Below, piece after piece: positions 24,627 to 33,310 of a stretch of DNA of 36,378 nucleotides. The DNA comes from Clostridiales bacterium (GTDB lineage Bacteria; Bacillota; Clostridia; Lachnospirales; WQUN01). The position numbers were made by a program, and so were the translations under genes. Under the pieces are notes generated by a model that saw nothing but the letters and a program-made list of their open reading frames with translations, did no database searches and was not told the DNA's origin. Position 1 is the stretch's first letter. Each line of letters begins with the position of its first letter. The stretch is from positions 71,028-107,405 of the forward strand of contig JAISGK010000102.1 in assembly GCA_031263155.1 (NCBI GenBank), given 5' to 3'.

Positions 24627-25266
24627 AGACATTCTTAAAAAACTTACGCTATCGTTTTCATAATGATCTGCGTTCTGATTTGGAAAATACAAAGCAGGAA
24701 ATTATTGCCACCCTTACCCCCCCCCCCCCCGACTGCTAACTTACATTAGTATTCAGCAATATGATAGACTTCAGGGCGTTGTTTACAGATCATATTCGAA
24801 ACTTAATTTAGGTTGTGGGTACGATATTCGCTCTGGATACTTAAATATAGACTTGCAAGAGAAACATAATCCGGATATAGTCGCCGACTGTGCTAATTTG
24901 CATTTTTTACCTTCGAACCATTACCAAGAGATACTTGCCAAGGATATTTTAGAACACATCGAACGTATCAAAACTCAAGCAGTACTCCAAGAATGGGCGA
25001 GATTGTTGCAAACAGGCGGCAGATTGTTTTTGCAGGTTCCGAGTGTGCTTGACTTGATGAAGATGATTGAACAAACAGACAATGTGGAGGTGCATTTAAG
25101 ATGTATACATTTTCTGTTTGGTACCCAGGCATATACCGGAGATTATCACCTTACAAGCTTTACAACGGAAACATTGACATATTACCTGAACAATGCGGGT
25201 TTTAAAATAATCAAAATATCCTTAACAGATGGTTGGATGTTTACTGTTGAGGCGACTAAGAACTGA
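24623..25266 (+). CDS. Class I SAM methyltransferase interrupted at a C14 tract
   Basis: The gene starts at ATG 24623, overlapping the FkbM stop as ATGA, and reads KTFLKNLRYRFHNDLRSDLE until a run of 14 C at 24717-24730. It then goes out of frame and stops at DC*. In the +2 frame the protein continues at once with YRSYSKLNLGCGYDIRSGY (SAM motif I), DILEHIERIKTQAVLQEWAR and LQTGGRLFLQVPS, ending at 25266. A run of 15 or 12 C restores one frame of about 214 codons. As it stands the product is either a 38-residue peptide or an internally started 137-residue fragment. It may be phase-variable, or the tract length may be a sequencing error. Confidence 0.75.
24717..24730 (+). repeat. C14 mononucleotide tract inside a methyltransferase gene
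   Basis: Fourteen consecutive C follow ACCCTTA. The tract length decides whether the two halves of the methyltransferase are in one frame (15 or 12) or not (13 or 14). Confidence 0.95.
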
Positions 25267-25274
25267 GGTGTTCG

Positions 25275-27824
25275 ATGAAAATCGGAATAGACTTGCGACC
25301 GTTTTCTACCGCTTCAAAATTTCGTGGGATTGGCAGTTACGCTCGCAACTTTATTAAACATATCTATGCCGTTATGAAGGATGTGGAGTTTCATTTCTTA
25401 GATCTGTATGGTGCGGATTATGAAATGCCCGGCAGCCAGAGATGCTACTACTACTACTACTGCGGCCCTACAATAAATAAAAACGGTGGCGAGCGGCAGT
25501 TGCTTATCGATGAGCGGATTAAAACAGTTACGGAAGCGCAAGTCAGGCATTTCATCAGACATTCACAAATTGACGTAATGTTTATTCCAAGTCCTGTAGA
25601 ATATGGAAATCCATTTGAATATGCGTGGTTTGATGGCGTTGCGACTGTTACAATTTTCTATGATGCTATTCCATTACAGTTTCCGAAACAGTATTTATAT
25701 GACCCTGTTTACTCGAAAGACTACTACGATTCCATAGAGTACGTGAAAAAGTTTGATTTACTGCTCACTATTTCTGAAGCCGTGTGCGCAGATGGAAAAA
25801 TGTTTTTTAATTTTACAGAGAAGCGAATAAAAACGATTGGTTCAGGTTTGGATCCACAATTTCGCAAGCTATCTGTTGTTGATAGCAAAGTGTTGAAAGA
25901 TAGGCTCGGCATTTCAGACAATTTTCTACTGTATGTCGGCGGCAGTGATTTTCGCAAGAACACTGATAAACTTGTTGATGCATACATGCTTTTGGATAGC
26001 GCCACTAAAAGTCGTTACCAACTTGTAATTGTTAGCGTAATGTCGCAGCACTATCTTGATATGCTCAACGGCAAAATAGCGGCCAACGACAATACTGGAA
26101 GAGTTGTCTTTGTCAATAGAGTTACCGATGACGATTTGGTTCGGCTGTATAATATAACGGATTTATTTGTATTCCCATCTCTTTACGAGGGGTTTGGCTT
26201 GCCGATTATTGAGGCTATGGCTTGCGGTGCGAGGGTTGTAACCTCGAATTGCTCAAGTTTACTGGAGGTCGCAGAAGGTTACGCGACTCTAGTAAATCCG
26301 AAATCGGCGCGTAGTATTGCAAAGGGAATACTTTCTGTACTGAATAACCCCGTAGATTCGTTAAATTTAGCAGACAAGGCTGTTGAGTACGCCAAATCAT
26401 TTACGTGGGACATCGTGGCCGAGCGAGCAAAAGTGGCCATTGATGAATTAGTTAAAAGTAAGCCAAGAACGGAAACTCTCCCTGATCGATTTTCTGTAGA
26501 CGAAAGCATGCTAAAGAACATCTCTGCGGTGTTTGCGGAAAACAACATTATCGCAACCAAAGAGATATTCGACTTGATTGCTGAACAGCTTTATTATATT
26601 GAGCGCGACCTGCCACTACCTATTAAATCAAACGCGGTTCTAAAGCAGAACGATGTCAATGATACACCTCGAATTTTGTATGATATGACAGTGTGCAACG
26701 AATGGTTTCGAACTGGATACATAACAGGTATAGGACGTGTGAGCAAGGAGCTGTTCAAGGAACTTGATAAAATCGCTAATGTAGTGCCTATTGCATTTGT
26801 AAAGACTGACGGCGAGTGGACGTGTAAGCGCGTTGATAAAGGCAGTTATTTAATCACGAATTCTGTGATTGAACCCAAAAACAGCGATATTTATATTATG
26901 CCAGAGTTGCAGCTGCGTGGCATGCTGGTTCCGAAGGATTTTCCAACGCGACAAAAGCTACGCGAGAAAGGGGTGAGATGCTATTCGTTTATCTATGACA
27001 TTTTGCCTATCACTTTGCCGCAATATTTTGAAAAGGGTACAGTATGTTCTTTCCCGACATATGTAAACGAACAGCTACAGTATAGCGATGGTATTTTATG
27101 TGATTCTCGCACTGTTTGCGATGATATTATCAAATACTGCGACAAAAAAAAATTGCTAACAAGCGGAGTAAAGTATGGTTTTGTTTATCCATCTGTAGGG
27201 TTGCCTAATTCAATCGACTTAACTAAGATTTCAGTTTATATGCTCCAGTTTTTCAATACGCTAGATGATATATTTCTTGCTGTTGGTACTATCGAACCAA
27301 GAAAAGGCTACACCACTATCTTAGAGGCTTTTGAAAAGTTATGGCAGCGTGGCGGCAATGCAAAACTCTGTATCATTGGTCGCGTTGGCTGGAATATGGG
27401 GAAGTTCGTTGACAAATTAAAATCACATAAAGAAAACGGTGCGAGACTCGGTTTCTTTGAAGGCGCTTGCGACGATGAGCTGTGCTTTGCATATCAAAAC
27501 TCGACTGCGCTGATTCAATCTAGTGCAGGCGAAGGCTACGGAATGCCAATTATAGAGGCGGCAGTATTTGGCCTTCCCGTAATATGTTCTGATATACCTG
27601 TATTTCATGAAGTTGCTGGAGAACACGCGTTGTATTTTGACCGAACATCATCTGACAACTTGATGGAAAAAATAAGACTGTTCACCAGCAACAGCAGGTC
27701 GCAAGTGTCTGGCTTATCAAATCGTAAAACAGTTACTTGGCTAGATAGCGCTCAGAGTCTATACAATATGACAGTATTAGATAAAGGTTGGTACATGCCG
27801 ATAAGGGTGGAGGAAAATTTGTGA
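25275..27824 (+). CDS. Two-domain (tandem GT4) glycosyltransferase
   Basis: This 849-residue protein contains two complete GT-B family-4 units. The first (1-400) starts KIGIDLRPFSTASKFRGIGS and has YEGFGLPIIEAMACGARVV with the E305-x7-E313 pair. The second (about 465-849) starts RILYDMTVCNEWFRTGY and has AGEGYGMPIIEAAVFGLPV with E753-x7-E761. Such fusions usually add two sugars in turn during polymer synthesis. A (TAC)5 run encodes five Tyr at 58-62. ATG 25275 comes nine bases after the methyltransferase stop, and its 3' end overlaps the next GT4. Donors are unknown. Confidence 0.93.
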   Translation: MKIGIDLRPFSTASKFRGIGSYARNFIKHIYAVMKDVEFHFLDLYGADYEMPGSQRCYYYYYCGPTINKNGGERQLLIDERIKTVTEAQVRHFIRHSQIDVMFIPSPVEYGNPFEYAWFDGVATVTIFYDAIPLQFPKQYLYDPVYSKDYYDSIEYVKKFDLLLTISEAVCADGKMFFNFTEKRIKTIGSGLDPQFRKLSVVDSKVLKDRLGISDNFLLYVGGSDFRKNTDKLVDAYMLLDSATKSRYQLVIVSVMSQHYLDMLNGKIAANDNTGRVVFVNRVTDDDLVRLYNITDLFVFPSLYEGFGLPIIEAMACGARVVTSNCSSLLEVAEGYATLVNPKSARSIAKGILSVLNNPVDSLNLADKAVEYAKSFTWDIVAERAKVAIDELVKSKPRTETLPDRFSVDESMLKNISAVFAENNIIATKEIFDLIAEQLYYIERDLPLPIKSNAVLKQNDVNDTPRILYDMTVCNEWFRTGYITGIGRVSKELFKELDKIANVVPIAFVKTDGEWTCKRVDKGSYLITNSVIEPKNSDIYIMPELQLRGMLVPKDFPTRQKLREKGVRCYSFIYDILPITLPQYFEKGTVCSFPTYVNEQLQYSDGILCDSRTVCDDIIKYCDKKKLLTSGVKYGFVYPSVGLPNSIDLTKISVYMLQFFNTLDDIFLAVGTIEPRKGYTTILEAFEKLWQRGGNAKLCIIGRVGWNMGKFVDKLKSHKENGARLGFFEGACDDELCFAYQNSTALIQSSAGEGYGMPIIEAAVFGLPVICSDIPVFHEVAGEHALYFDRTSSDNLMEKIRLFTSNSRSQVSGLSNRKTVTWLDSAQSLYNMTVLDKGWYMPIRVEENL

Positions 27825-29032
27825 AAGCACTGGTTGTGTACCCGAATAATGTTTATGAAACTGGTATGGGCGAAAATGCGCGCGTAATGCAAATCCTGCT
27901 TGCGCTAAAAGAAATCGGGTATGTGATAGATTATTATGGATATAAGAACTTCTGGAATAATGCCACATTTAATAGTTTCGCTGAACAGAATAGCGCCGGA
28001 TTGATTGACAAATTGTTCCTTTTTGATTGGGCAAAATGCAATGACATTCCACCGACTGCTCCGCGACATAGATATATTTTTAAACGAATTTTGCGACGGT
28101 TGCGTATGCTTGTAAGTCGCGGAGCAAAGCGATATTTAGGTGACTGGACAAGATCGAATGTGTGCGAACATTTTCAAAAAATAGTCCATATGGGATGCTA
28201 TGATGCAGTAATCCTCTTTTATACATATCAGGCAAATCTACTCAAAACGATAGATAGGGCAGTAAAAAAAATATACTTTATGGAAGATAGCGTATTCCTT
28301 CAACAGTATTCGTTTAAAAATAAAGATAACGCTAATATGACAATCGGTGGGTTGCTTGACGAGGAACTAGAGAGGCTTTCGCTATTTGATGAGATATTTT
28401 GTATTTCGTTTGATGAAAAAACTATGTATGAAAAGTTTGTGGAGCGCACTATTCATTTCTTTCCTCATATTCAGAGTACAGCCACTTCAAAGATGACTAT
28501 TGGTGCCTTGGGTCGAAGATGGGATGTAATGTTCTTAGGATATAACAACGAGTTTAACGTAGAAGGATTGAAGTGGTTTCTTAATGAGGTTTATCCGAAA
28601 CTGAACAAAAAACTTCGAATTGTTCTTGTTGGTTCTGCTACAAAAGAGATAAGTACGAAATACGAAAATATTGATGTGATTCCATTTGTGCCAAATTTGG
28701 ACGAAGTGTATCAGAATAGCAAAGTATCGATTTGTCCTATGTTCCGGGGCACCGGAATGAAGATTAAAGTTGTAGAATCTATGTCGAGAGGGCTTCCAGT
28801 TGTCTGCAACGCTCGTGGGATTGACGGGTTGCCGGATAAAACTATGTGCGGTTGTATGGTTACAAACGACCCTAGTGAGTTCGCCGAGTACATAATTCTC
28901 TTGCTGACTGATGAGGAATTTTATCAAGAAAAATCACGGCAAGTGTTTGAGTACTATAAGCGAGTGTTTAATCGGGACATATATATTAAGACACTGAGAC
29001 GTGTTCTTGGCGAGGGGGCAAAGGGCAAATGA
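27821..29032 (+). CDS. Family 4 glycosyltransferase
   Basis: A 403-residue GT-B transferase starting at GTG 27821 (KALVVYPNNVYETGMGENAR), which overlaps the preceding stop as GTGA and has GGAGG upstream. The C-terminal half has MFLGYNNEFNVEGLKWFLNE, FVPNLDEVYQNSKVSICPM and FRGTGMKIKVVESMSRGLPV. These match GT4 enzymes of the type where the second glutamate sits in VVES. The VYETGMGENARV start is a phosphate/nucleotide loop of the N-terminal Rossmann domain. It ends with an ATGA overlap to the membrane protein gene. Donor and acceptor unknown. Confidence 0.9.
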   Translation: MKALVVYPNNVYETGMGENARVMQILLALKEIGYVIDYYGYKNFWNNATFNSFAEQNSAGLIDKLFLFDWAKCNDIPPTAPRHRYIFKRILRRLRMLVSRGAKRYLGDWTRSNVCEHFQKIVHMGCYDAVILFYTYQANLLKTIDRAVKKIYFMEDSVFLQQYSFKNKDNANMTIGGLLDEELERLSLFDEIFCISFDEKTMYEKFVERTIHFFPHIQSTATSKMTIGALGRRWDVMFLGYNNEFNVEGLKWFLNEVYPKLNKKLRIVLVGSATKEISTKYENIDVIPFVPNLDEVYQNSKVSICPMFRGTGMKIKVVESMSRGLPVVCNARGIDGLPDKTMCGCMVTNDPSEFAEYIILLLTDEEFYQEKSRQVFEYYKRVFNRDIYIKTLRRVLGEGAKGK

Positions 29033-31173
29033 CGGTTAAAAGTGCAAACGTGCGCATCAATAAATATTCATTGTCAGCATTATATAGTGGAATTAAGCGC
29101 AATCCAATCCTTTTCGGTTATGGATTGTTGCTTGTCTGCCAGTGTCTGTTTAATGTGTTTATTAATATATTCAAAAACGATGACCTTTTGGGATTTGATT
29201 TTTCGGTAATGTATACCCTTGCAATCGAAATGTGGAAACAAAAAACTATATTCCCAGAGTTTATGTATCAGACCACATTGTTATTAGATTCACCTGTGCC
29301 GTTGGTTGCATTGTTCTATGGGTTATCGGAAAATATTTTCAGGGCATATGGTATAGCAAATATCATTCTTACAGGAGTTCAAGTAGCGCTTTTTGTGAAA
29401 ATTGTACGGTTGTTTAGTCCAAACGCCAAAGTAAGCGTTGTTATTGGACTAACAGTCTTGTTATCCCCTTTTATTGCGAACTATTACGTTCCCAACGCAA
29501 TCGGCGATTTGCTAAATAATTTGCAAGTAGCGGCTGCCTATTACTCTGTACGTATCTCCATTGGGTTATTGTATATTTATTTGTTTGCAGATGCACTAAA
29601 AAATAAATCAAAAAGAATAAATGCAGCGAGTGTTGTTCTCATTGCAATCGCCGCTGTCATGTCTTTTATTACAGGCATGAGTTCGGGTTTGTATCTAGGT
29701 GTGACATATCTCGTTCCGCTCACTCTTGTATCAGCGGCTGTAATGCTGCACAGGAAGGAACTTAATAAGCGCGTAGTAATATGTGTTTTTTCGTTTGGAG
29801 CGCTTATCCTTTTTGGACGAATTTTTGCGGAACATACATTTCACTGGTTTACTTACGATGATAAAACTCTTGTAGGAGTCAACGATTTCTTCACGAATTT
29901 GCAAGGCATTTATCTTGGAATGCTAGAACTTATGGGAGGTCTAACGCGCTTTACAGGCGCTAAGGTGTTTAGCCCCCAAGGAGTTGTGCTATTAATTAAT
30001 TTCTTGTTCAGTCACATTTTTTTGTTTGTTATATTTGTCTTTACACTGCGGTTGTTCAAAACAAAAAACGCGTTTGAACAAAACGAAAACACCTCTCCTA
30101 TACTAAATCTGTCGGTCATTGTGATTTCAATACTTATTTTTATGCTAACGCTCACAAGTGATGGCGTAGGTCATTATCCTATTCGATATCTTACTCCTTT
30201 ATATGTCTGCATGGTGGTGCTATTTACCATATACTTGGATCCCATCAAAGAAATAGATGCGAAGAAATGTAGAAATTTCCATGTAATTTTGCTATGCTTG
30301 CTTATTGTTTCTAACATTTATTCGTATTATGTTTATTTGACAAATACAATTAGTAATTGGAATCATAGTGTGCAAGTTGCATTAAAAAAATATGATGCAA
30401 AACTTGTGTATGGCACTGAAGAACCAAAAGTACGTAGTTTAAGGGTTCTTGATACGGAAACTGTCTACAAAACATTTTCTGTGGAAGATTATGGAAGAGG
30501 GACGGTTTATCATTGGGGAGACTACTTGTATTGCGATGATGTGTCTGAATATGATGGCAATACGCTGATACTCGCAAGCCCGGAACATTACGAACTGTTA
30601 GCGGATTATTATAAAAGTAAATATGTTTATCAAGAGACTCTTTGTGAAGATCCTCTCTTTTCAGTATATTTAGCCAAAGGTAATTATTTTGATCACTACA
30701 ATGGTCTGCCTAAAAAAGGGACTGTGAGAAATTTAGTTTATACACCCGGTGTTCGAAGCCAAAATGGCAATATAGCGTCTGATGGATATTTCCATTCGGA
30801 TGGCTCGCAAGGTTATATTCTATTTGGTCCATACTCCCAGGTGGTAAGGGAGCGTGCGGCGTTTGACAGCTACTTTAATTCGTATGGCTCGTACAGTCTT
30901 AACGATGAAGATATCGGGGTATACGACTTCACTTTGATTTATGAAATTATTAACAACGCCAGTGCGCAAATCGCTGCCGGAGTATTTGATGTTTGCACAA
31001 ATAACGGAACCGATATTCGCGGCAGTATCGAAATACCCACCGATGCCACAAGTGTCACGCTCCACGACATCACGTTCCCTGATACATCTGCTGCATTCGA
31101 GCATCGCGTCTACGAATATGAGGGCGTCGAAATGATTATTGAGTCAATTGAGATAACGAAGGTGGAAAAGTGA
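29029..31173 (+). CDS. Large polytopic membrane protein, GT-C-like, with C-terminal beta-rich domain
   Basis: The 714-residue protein has about ten to twelve hydrophobic segments between residues 25 and 440. A short acidic loop, FKNDDLLGFDF, follows the first segment, as in GT-C glycosyltransferases that use lipid-phosphate sugars. After the last segment comes a long soluble part. It has an alpha/beta stretch to about 570 (ILASPEHYELLADYYKSKYV) and then a beta-rich region to the end with GSQGYILFGPYSQV. I cannot name the family. It overlaps both neighbours (ATGA upstream, GTGA downstream). A membrane transferase that decorates the glycan outside the cell is the best guess. Confidence 0.8.
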   Translation: MTVKSANVRINKYSLSALYSGIKRNPILFGYGLLLVCQCLFNVFINIFKNDDLLGFDFSVMYTLAIEMWKQKTIFPEFMYQTTLLLDSPVPLVALFYGLSENIFRAYGIANIILTGVQVALFVKIVRLFSPNAKVSVVIGLTVLLSPFIANYYVPNAIGDLLNNLQVAAAYYSVRISIGLLYIYLFADALKNKSKRINAASVVLIAIAAVMSFITGMSSGLYLGVTYLVPLTLVSAAVMLHRKELNKRVVICVFSFGALILFGRIFAEHTFHWFTYDDKTLVGVNDFFTNLQGIYLGMLELMGGLTRFTGAKVFSPQGVVLLINFLFSHIFLFVIFVFTLRLFKTKNAFEQNENTSPILNLSVIVISILIFMLTLTSDGVGHYPIRYLTPLYVCMVVLFTIYLDPIKEIDAKKCRNFHVILLCLLIVSNIYSYYVYLTNTISNWNHSVQVALKKYDAKLVYGTEEPKVRSLRVLDTETVYKTFSVEDYGRGTVYHWGDYLYCDDVSEYDGNTLILASPEHYELLADYYKSKYVYQETLCEDPLFSVYLAKGNYFDHYNGLPKKGTVRNLVYTPGVRSQNGNIASDGYFHSDGSQGYILFGPYSQVVRERAAFDSYFNSYGSYSLNDEDIGVYDFTLIYEIINNASAQIAAGVFDVCTNNGTDIRGSIEIPTDATSVTLHDITFPDTSAAFEHRVYEYEGVEMIIESIEITKVEK

Positions 31174-31934
31174 TAAAGTTTGAAAATGTTTCAATAATTA
31201 TTCCCACTATGTATGAAACATCGGAGTTCGAGAAGGTTGTAGGATTGTGCCTTGAAAACGTTGCTCCATCCGACTTGAAGGAAATTATAGTGGTTTATAG
31301 TCCGCGTTCTTCGCTTGAGAATGTTGCATCGATAGACAAGATACGCACCATAGTCGAGGAAACCGGCGCAAGTTACATAAAGCTCTTACAAACGCGCAAG
31401 TTTATGGGTGGGGCGATGCGCGATGGCATAGATATTGCGCGAGGTTCACATATAATCATTATGGATGCCGGGATGGCCACAGATCCAAATCTTGTGCCGC
31501 AGATGATTGAATTGGCAAAGAAATATCCAAATGACATTATCAAGGCTTCACGTATTATGAAAGGCGGTAGCCTTGGTAATGGCTATGACCCATTGAAAAA
31601 GATCTGGAACAAGTTTTCTCAGTTTGTGATATCTATATACTATCTTCATCGGTTAATGGATTTTACATTCCCATATTGGATAGTACCTACGAGGTACTAT
31701 CAAGCGGTCGAATGGAAAGAAGACAAGCATCCATTCAACATCGAAAGTGTCCTTAAATTCCTAAAACTTGGCATAAAAATCCGCGAAGCGATACCGGCTG
31801 TTCAAACTGGCGGTACTCAAAGCGGGTATAAAGAAACTCTCGGTTATTTTAAGCCGATGCTTAAAATACGCTTTATGCGGAAAAAGAATATCCTTAAAGA
31901 CGGAGTCAGCATTCAGACTTTAGGCGAAAAGTAG
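31170..31934 (+). CDS. GT2-like (dolichol-phosphate-mannose-synthase-type) transferase
   Basis: A 254-residue GT-A protein: SIIIPTMYETSEFEKVV at 8-24, the donor loop IIVVYSPRS near 39-47, FMGGAMRDGIDIARGSHIII at 78-97, then MDAGMATDPNLVPQM. The layout follows polyprenyl-phosphate mannose/glucose synthases, but the metal-binding D-x-D reads D99-A-G, losing the second Asp. GTG 31170 overlaps the previous stop as GTGA. Next to a GT-C-like membrane protein, such enzymes normally make the lipid-phosphate sugar that the GT-C uses. That pairing is a plausible role here. The missing Asp lowers certainty of activity. Confidence 0.82.
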   Translation: MIKFENVSIIIPTMYETSEFEKVVGLCLENVAPSDLKEIIVVYSPRSSLENVASIDKIRTIVEETGASYIKLLQTRKFMGGAMRDGIDIARGSHIIIMDAGMATDPNLVPQMIELAKKYPNDIIKASRIMKGGSLGNGYDPLKKIWNKFSQFVISIYYLHRLMDFTFPYWIVPTRYYQAVEWKEDKHPFNIESVLKFLKLGIKIREAIPAVQTGGTQSGYKETLGYFKPMLKIRFMRKKNILKDGVSIQTLGEK

Positions 31935-32044
31935 TTCAGTTTATCAAGGTATTGGATTTTAACGTCACTAGGTAACATTAGCGTTATAGCAATTAACTAT
32001 ATCGCGGCGAAACTGATAATATTCAACAAATCGGAGGAAACATA

Positions 32045-33310
32045 ATGCGAGTAGCGGTTTTGGGCGCTGGAGTTGCAGGCTGTTCAATCAGTCGAATGCT
32101 CCATGACAACGGGTATGATGTTACCTTGTATGAAAAAGATCCATCTATTGGAGGGCTTGCCAAAACTAAAGTTATTGATGGGTACATATTTGACTTACAC
32201 GGTGGACATTTGTTTGGAACTAAGAACAAACGTGTGGAGGAGTGGGCGTTCTCAATTCTGCCCAAAGAAAACTGGGAGCATTATTACCGCAACGCTAAAA
32301 TTTTTATGCAGGGCAAGTTTATTACGTATCCTTTTGAATCCGGTTTATGTCAGCTTGACGACAATTTTGCGATAGACTGTGCCTTAGATTATATACAAGC
32401 GCAACAAGGCTCAATGCCGGATAATTACTACGACTGGCTTGAATGGCAGTTTGGCAAAACCATCGCCGACTTCTATATGCGACCGTATAACAGGAAAATA
32501 TGGGGATACCCCCTTGAGGATATGGAAATAGAGTGGGTACATGGGAAAATGCCTCTTTCGTCTAAACGTGAAATATTGGAATCTCTTGTGAAACGAGACT
32601 CAAAGGAACGCAACTCAGTACATTCGAGTTTCCATTACCCCAAATTAGGCATTCAAATGTTGTATGACACAATGGCAAAGCCGCTAACCGTATTGCTCAA
32701 TACTCCGGTAGAACGCATAGAAAAAAGTGGGGATAAGTGGATTATTAATGGTACCGAGACCTACGACAGTGTTGTATCTACGCTACCTATTGTCGAAATG
32801 CCCAATATGATGACCTTGCCGCAAAGTGTCGTTAGCGCCATTGGGCAACTTGTGTATAACAGCCATACATCAGTATTTTTTAATTCCATACCATCGGATA
32901 TCCATTGGTTGTACCTGCCAGAAAACAATTATCGCGCACATAGAGTTGGCTATATGACCTCCATGTGTTCGGTCGCTTCGCCTGATTCTGGGGCAGGTAA
33001 TGGCGCCATTGAGTTAATTGGTGAAAAATTTGATGTGCCAAACGATTTTATATTACGCGAAGGAATAGTGCCGAATGAACTAGGATTAAAACGGCAATTC
33101 GGAAGCGCATTTGCGAAATACGCTTATGTAGTACACAGCAAGGGATATGAACGAAATACAAAAATGTTCCGAGATTATTTTGCTGATGTAGATAACTTTC
33201 ATTTACTTGGTCGTTGGGCATACTGGCACTATGCAAACATGGATATTTGTATGGGCGATGCGATGAAAATAGTGGATAAGTACTTTCCGAAAGTTGGGAG
33301 ACAGGTATGA
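32045..33310 (+). CDS. UDP-galactopyranose-mutase-like FAD protein
   Basis: A 421-residue flavoprotein with the dinucleotide fold RVAVLGAGVAGCSISRML (G7-x-G9-x2-G12), E30 at the end of strand 2 and DPSIGGLAK. Next comes DLHGGHLFGTKNKRVEEWAF, which parallels the YGAHIFHTN block of UDP-galactopyranose mutase. RPYNRKIWGYPLEDME and HLLGRWAYWHYANMD near the end are like FAD-binding and C-terminal motifs of Glf-like and amine-oxidase proteins. It may contract a pyranose to a furanose in its nucleotide sugar. ATG 32045 follows GGAGG; a 110-base gap without recognisable features separates it from the GT2-like gene, possibly a second promoter region. Confidence 0.82.
   Translation: MRVAVLGAGVAGCSISRMLHDNGYDVTLYEKDPSIGGLAKTKVIDGYIFDLHGGHLFGTKNKRVEEWAFSILPKENWEHYYRNAKIFMQGKFITYPFESGLCQLDDNFAIDCALDYIQAQQGSMPDNYYDWLEWQFGKTIADFYMRPYNRKIWGYPLEDMEIEWVHGKMPLSSKREILESLVKRDSKERNSVHSSFHYPKLGIQMLYDTMAKPLTVLLNTPVERIEKSGDKWIINGTETYDSVVSTLPIVEMPNMMTLPQSVVSAIGQLVYNSHTSVFFNSIPSDIHWLYLPENNYRAHRVGYMTSMCSVASPDSGAGNGAIELIGEKFDVPNDFILREGIVPNELGLKRQFGSAFAKYAYVVHSKGYERNTKMFRDYFADVDNFHLLGRWAYWHYANMDICMGDAMKIVDKYFPKVGRQV

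Noticed and set aside
25445..25462. (TAC)5 trinucleotide run in the double GT4 gene
   Set aside because: It is in frame and short, and changes would only add or remove Tyr. It is not enough to call a variable locus.
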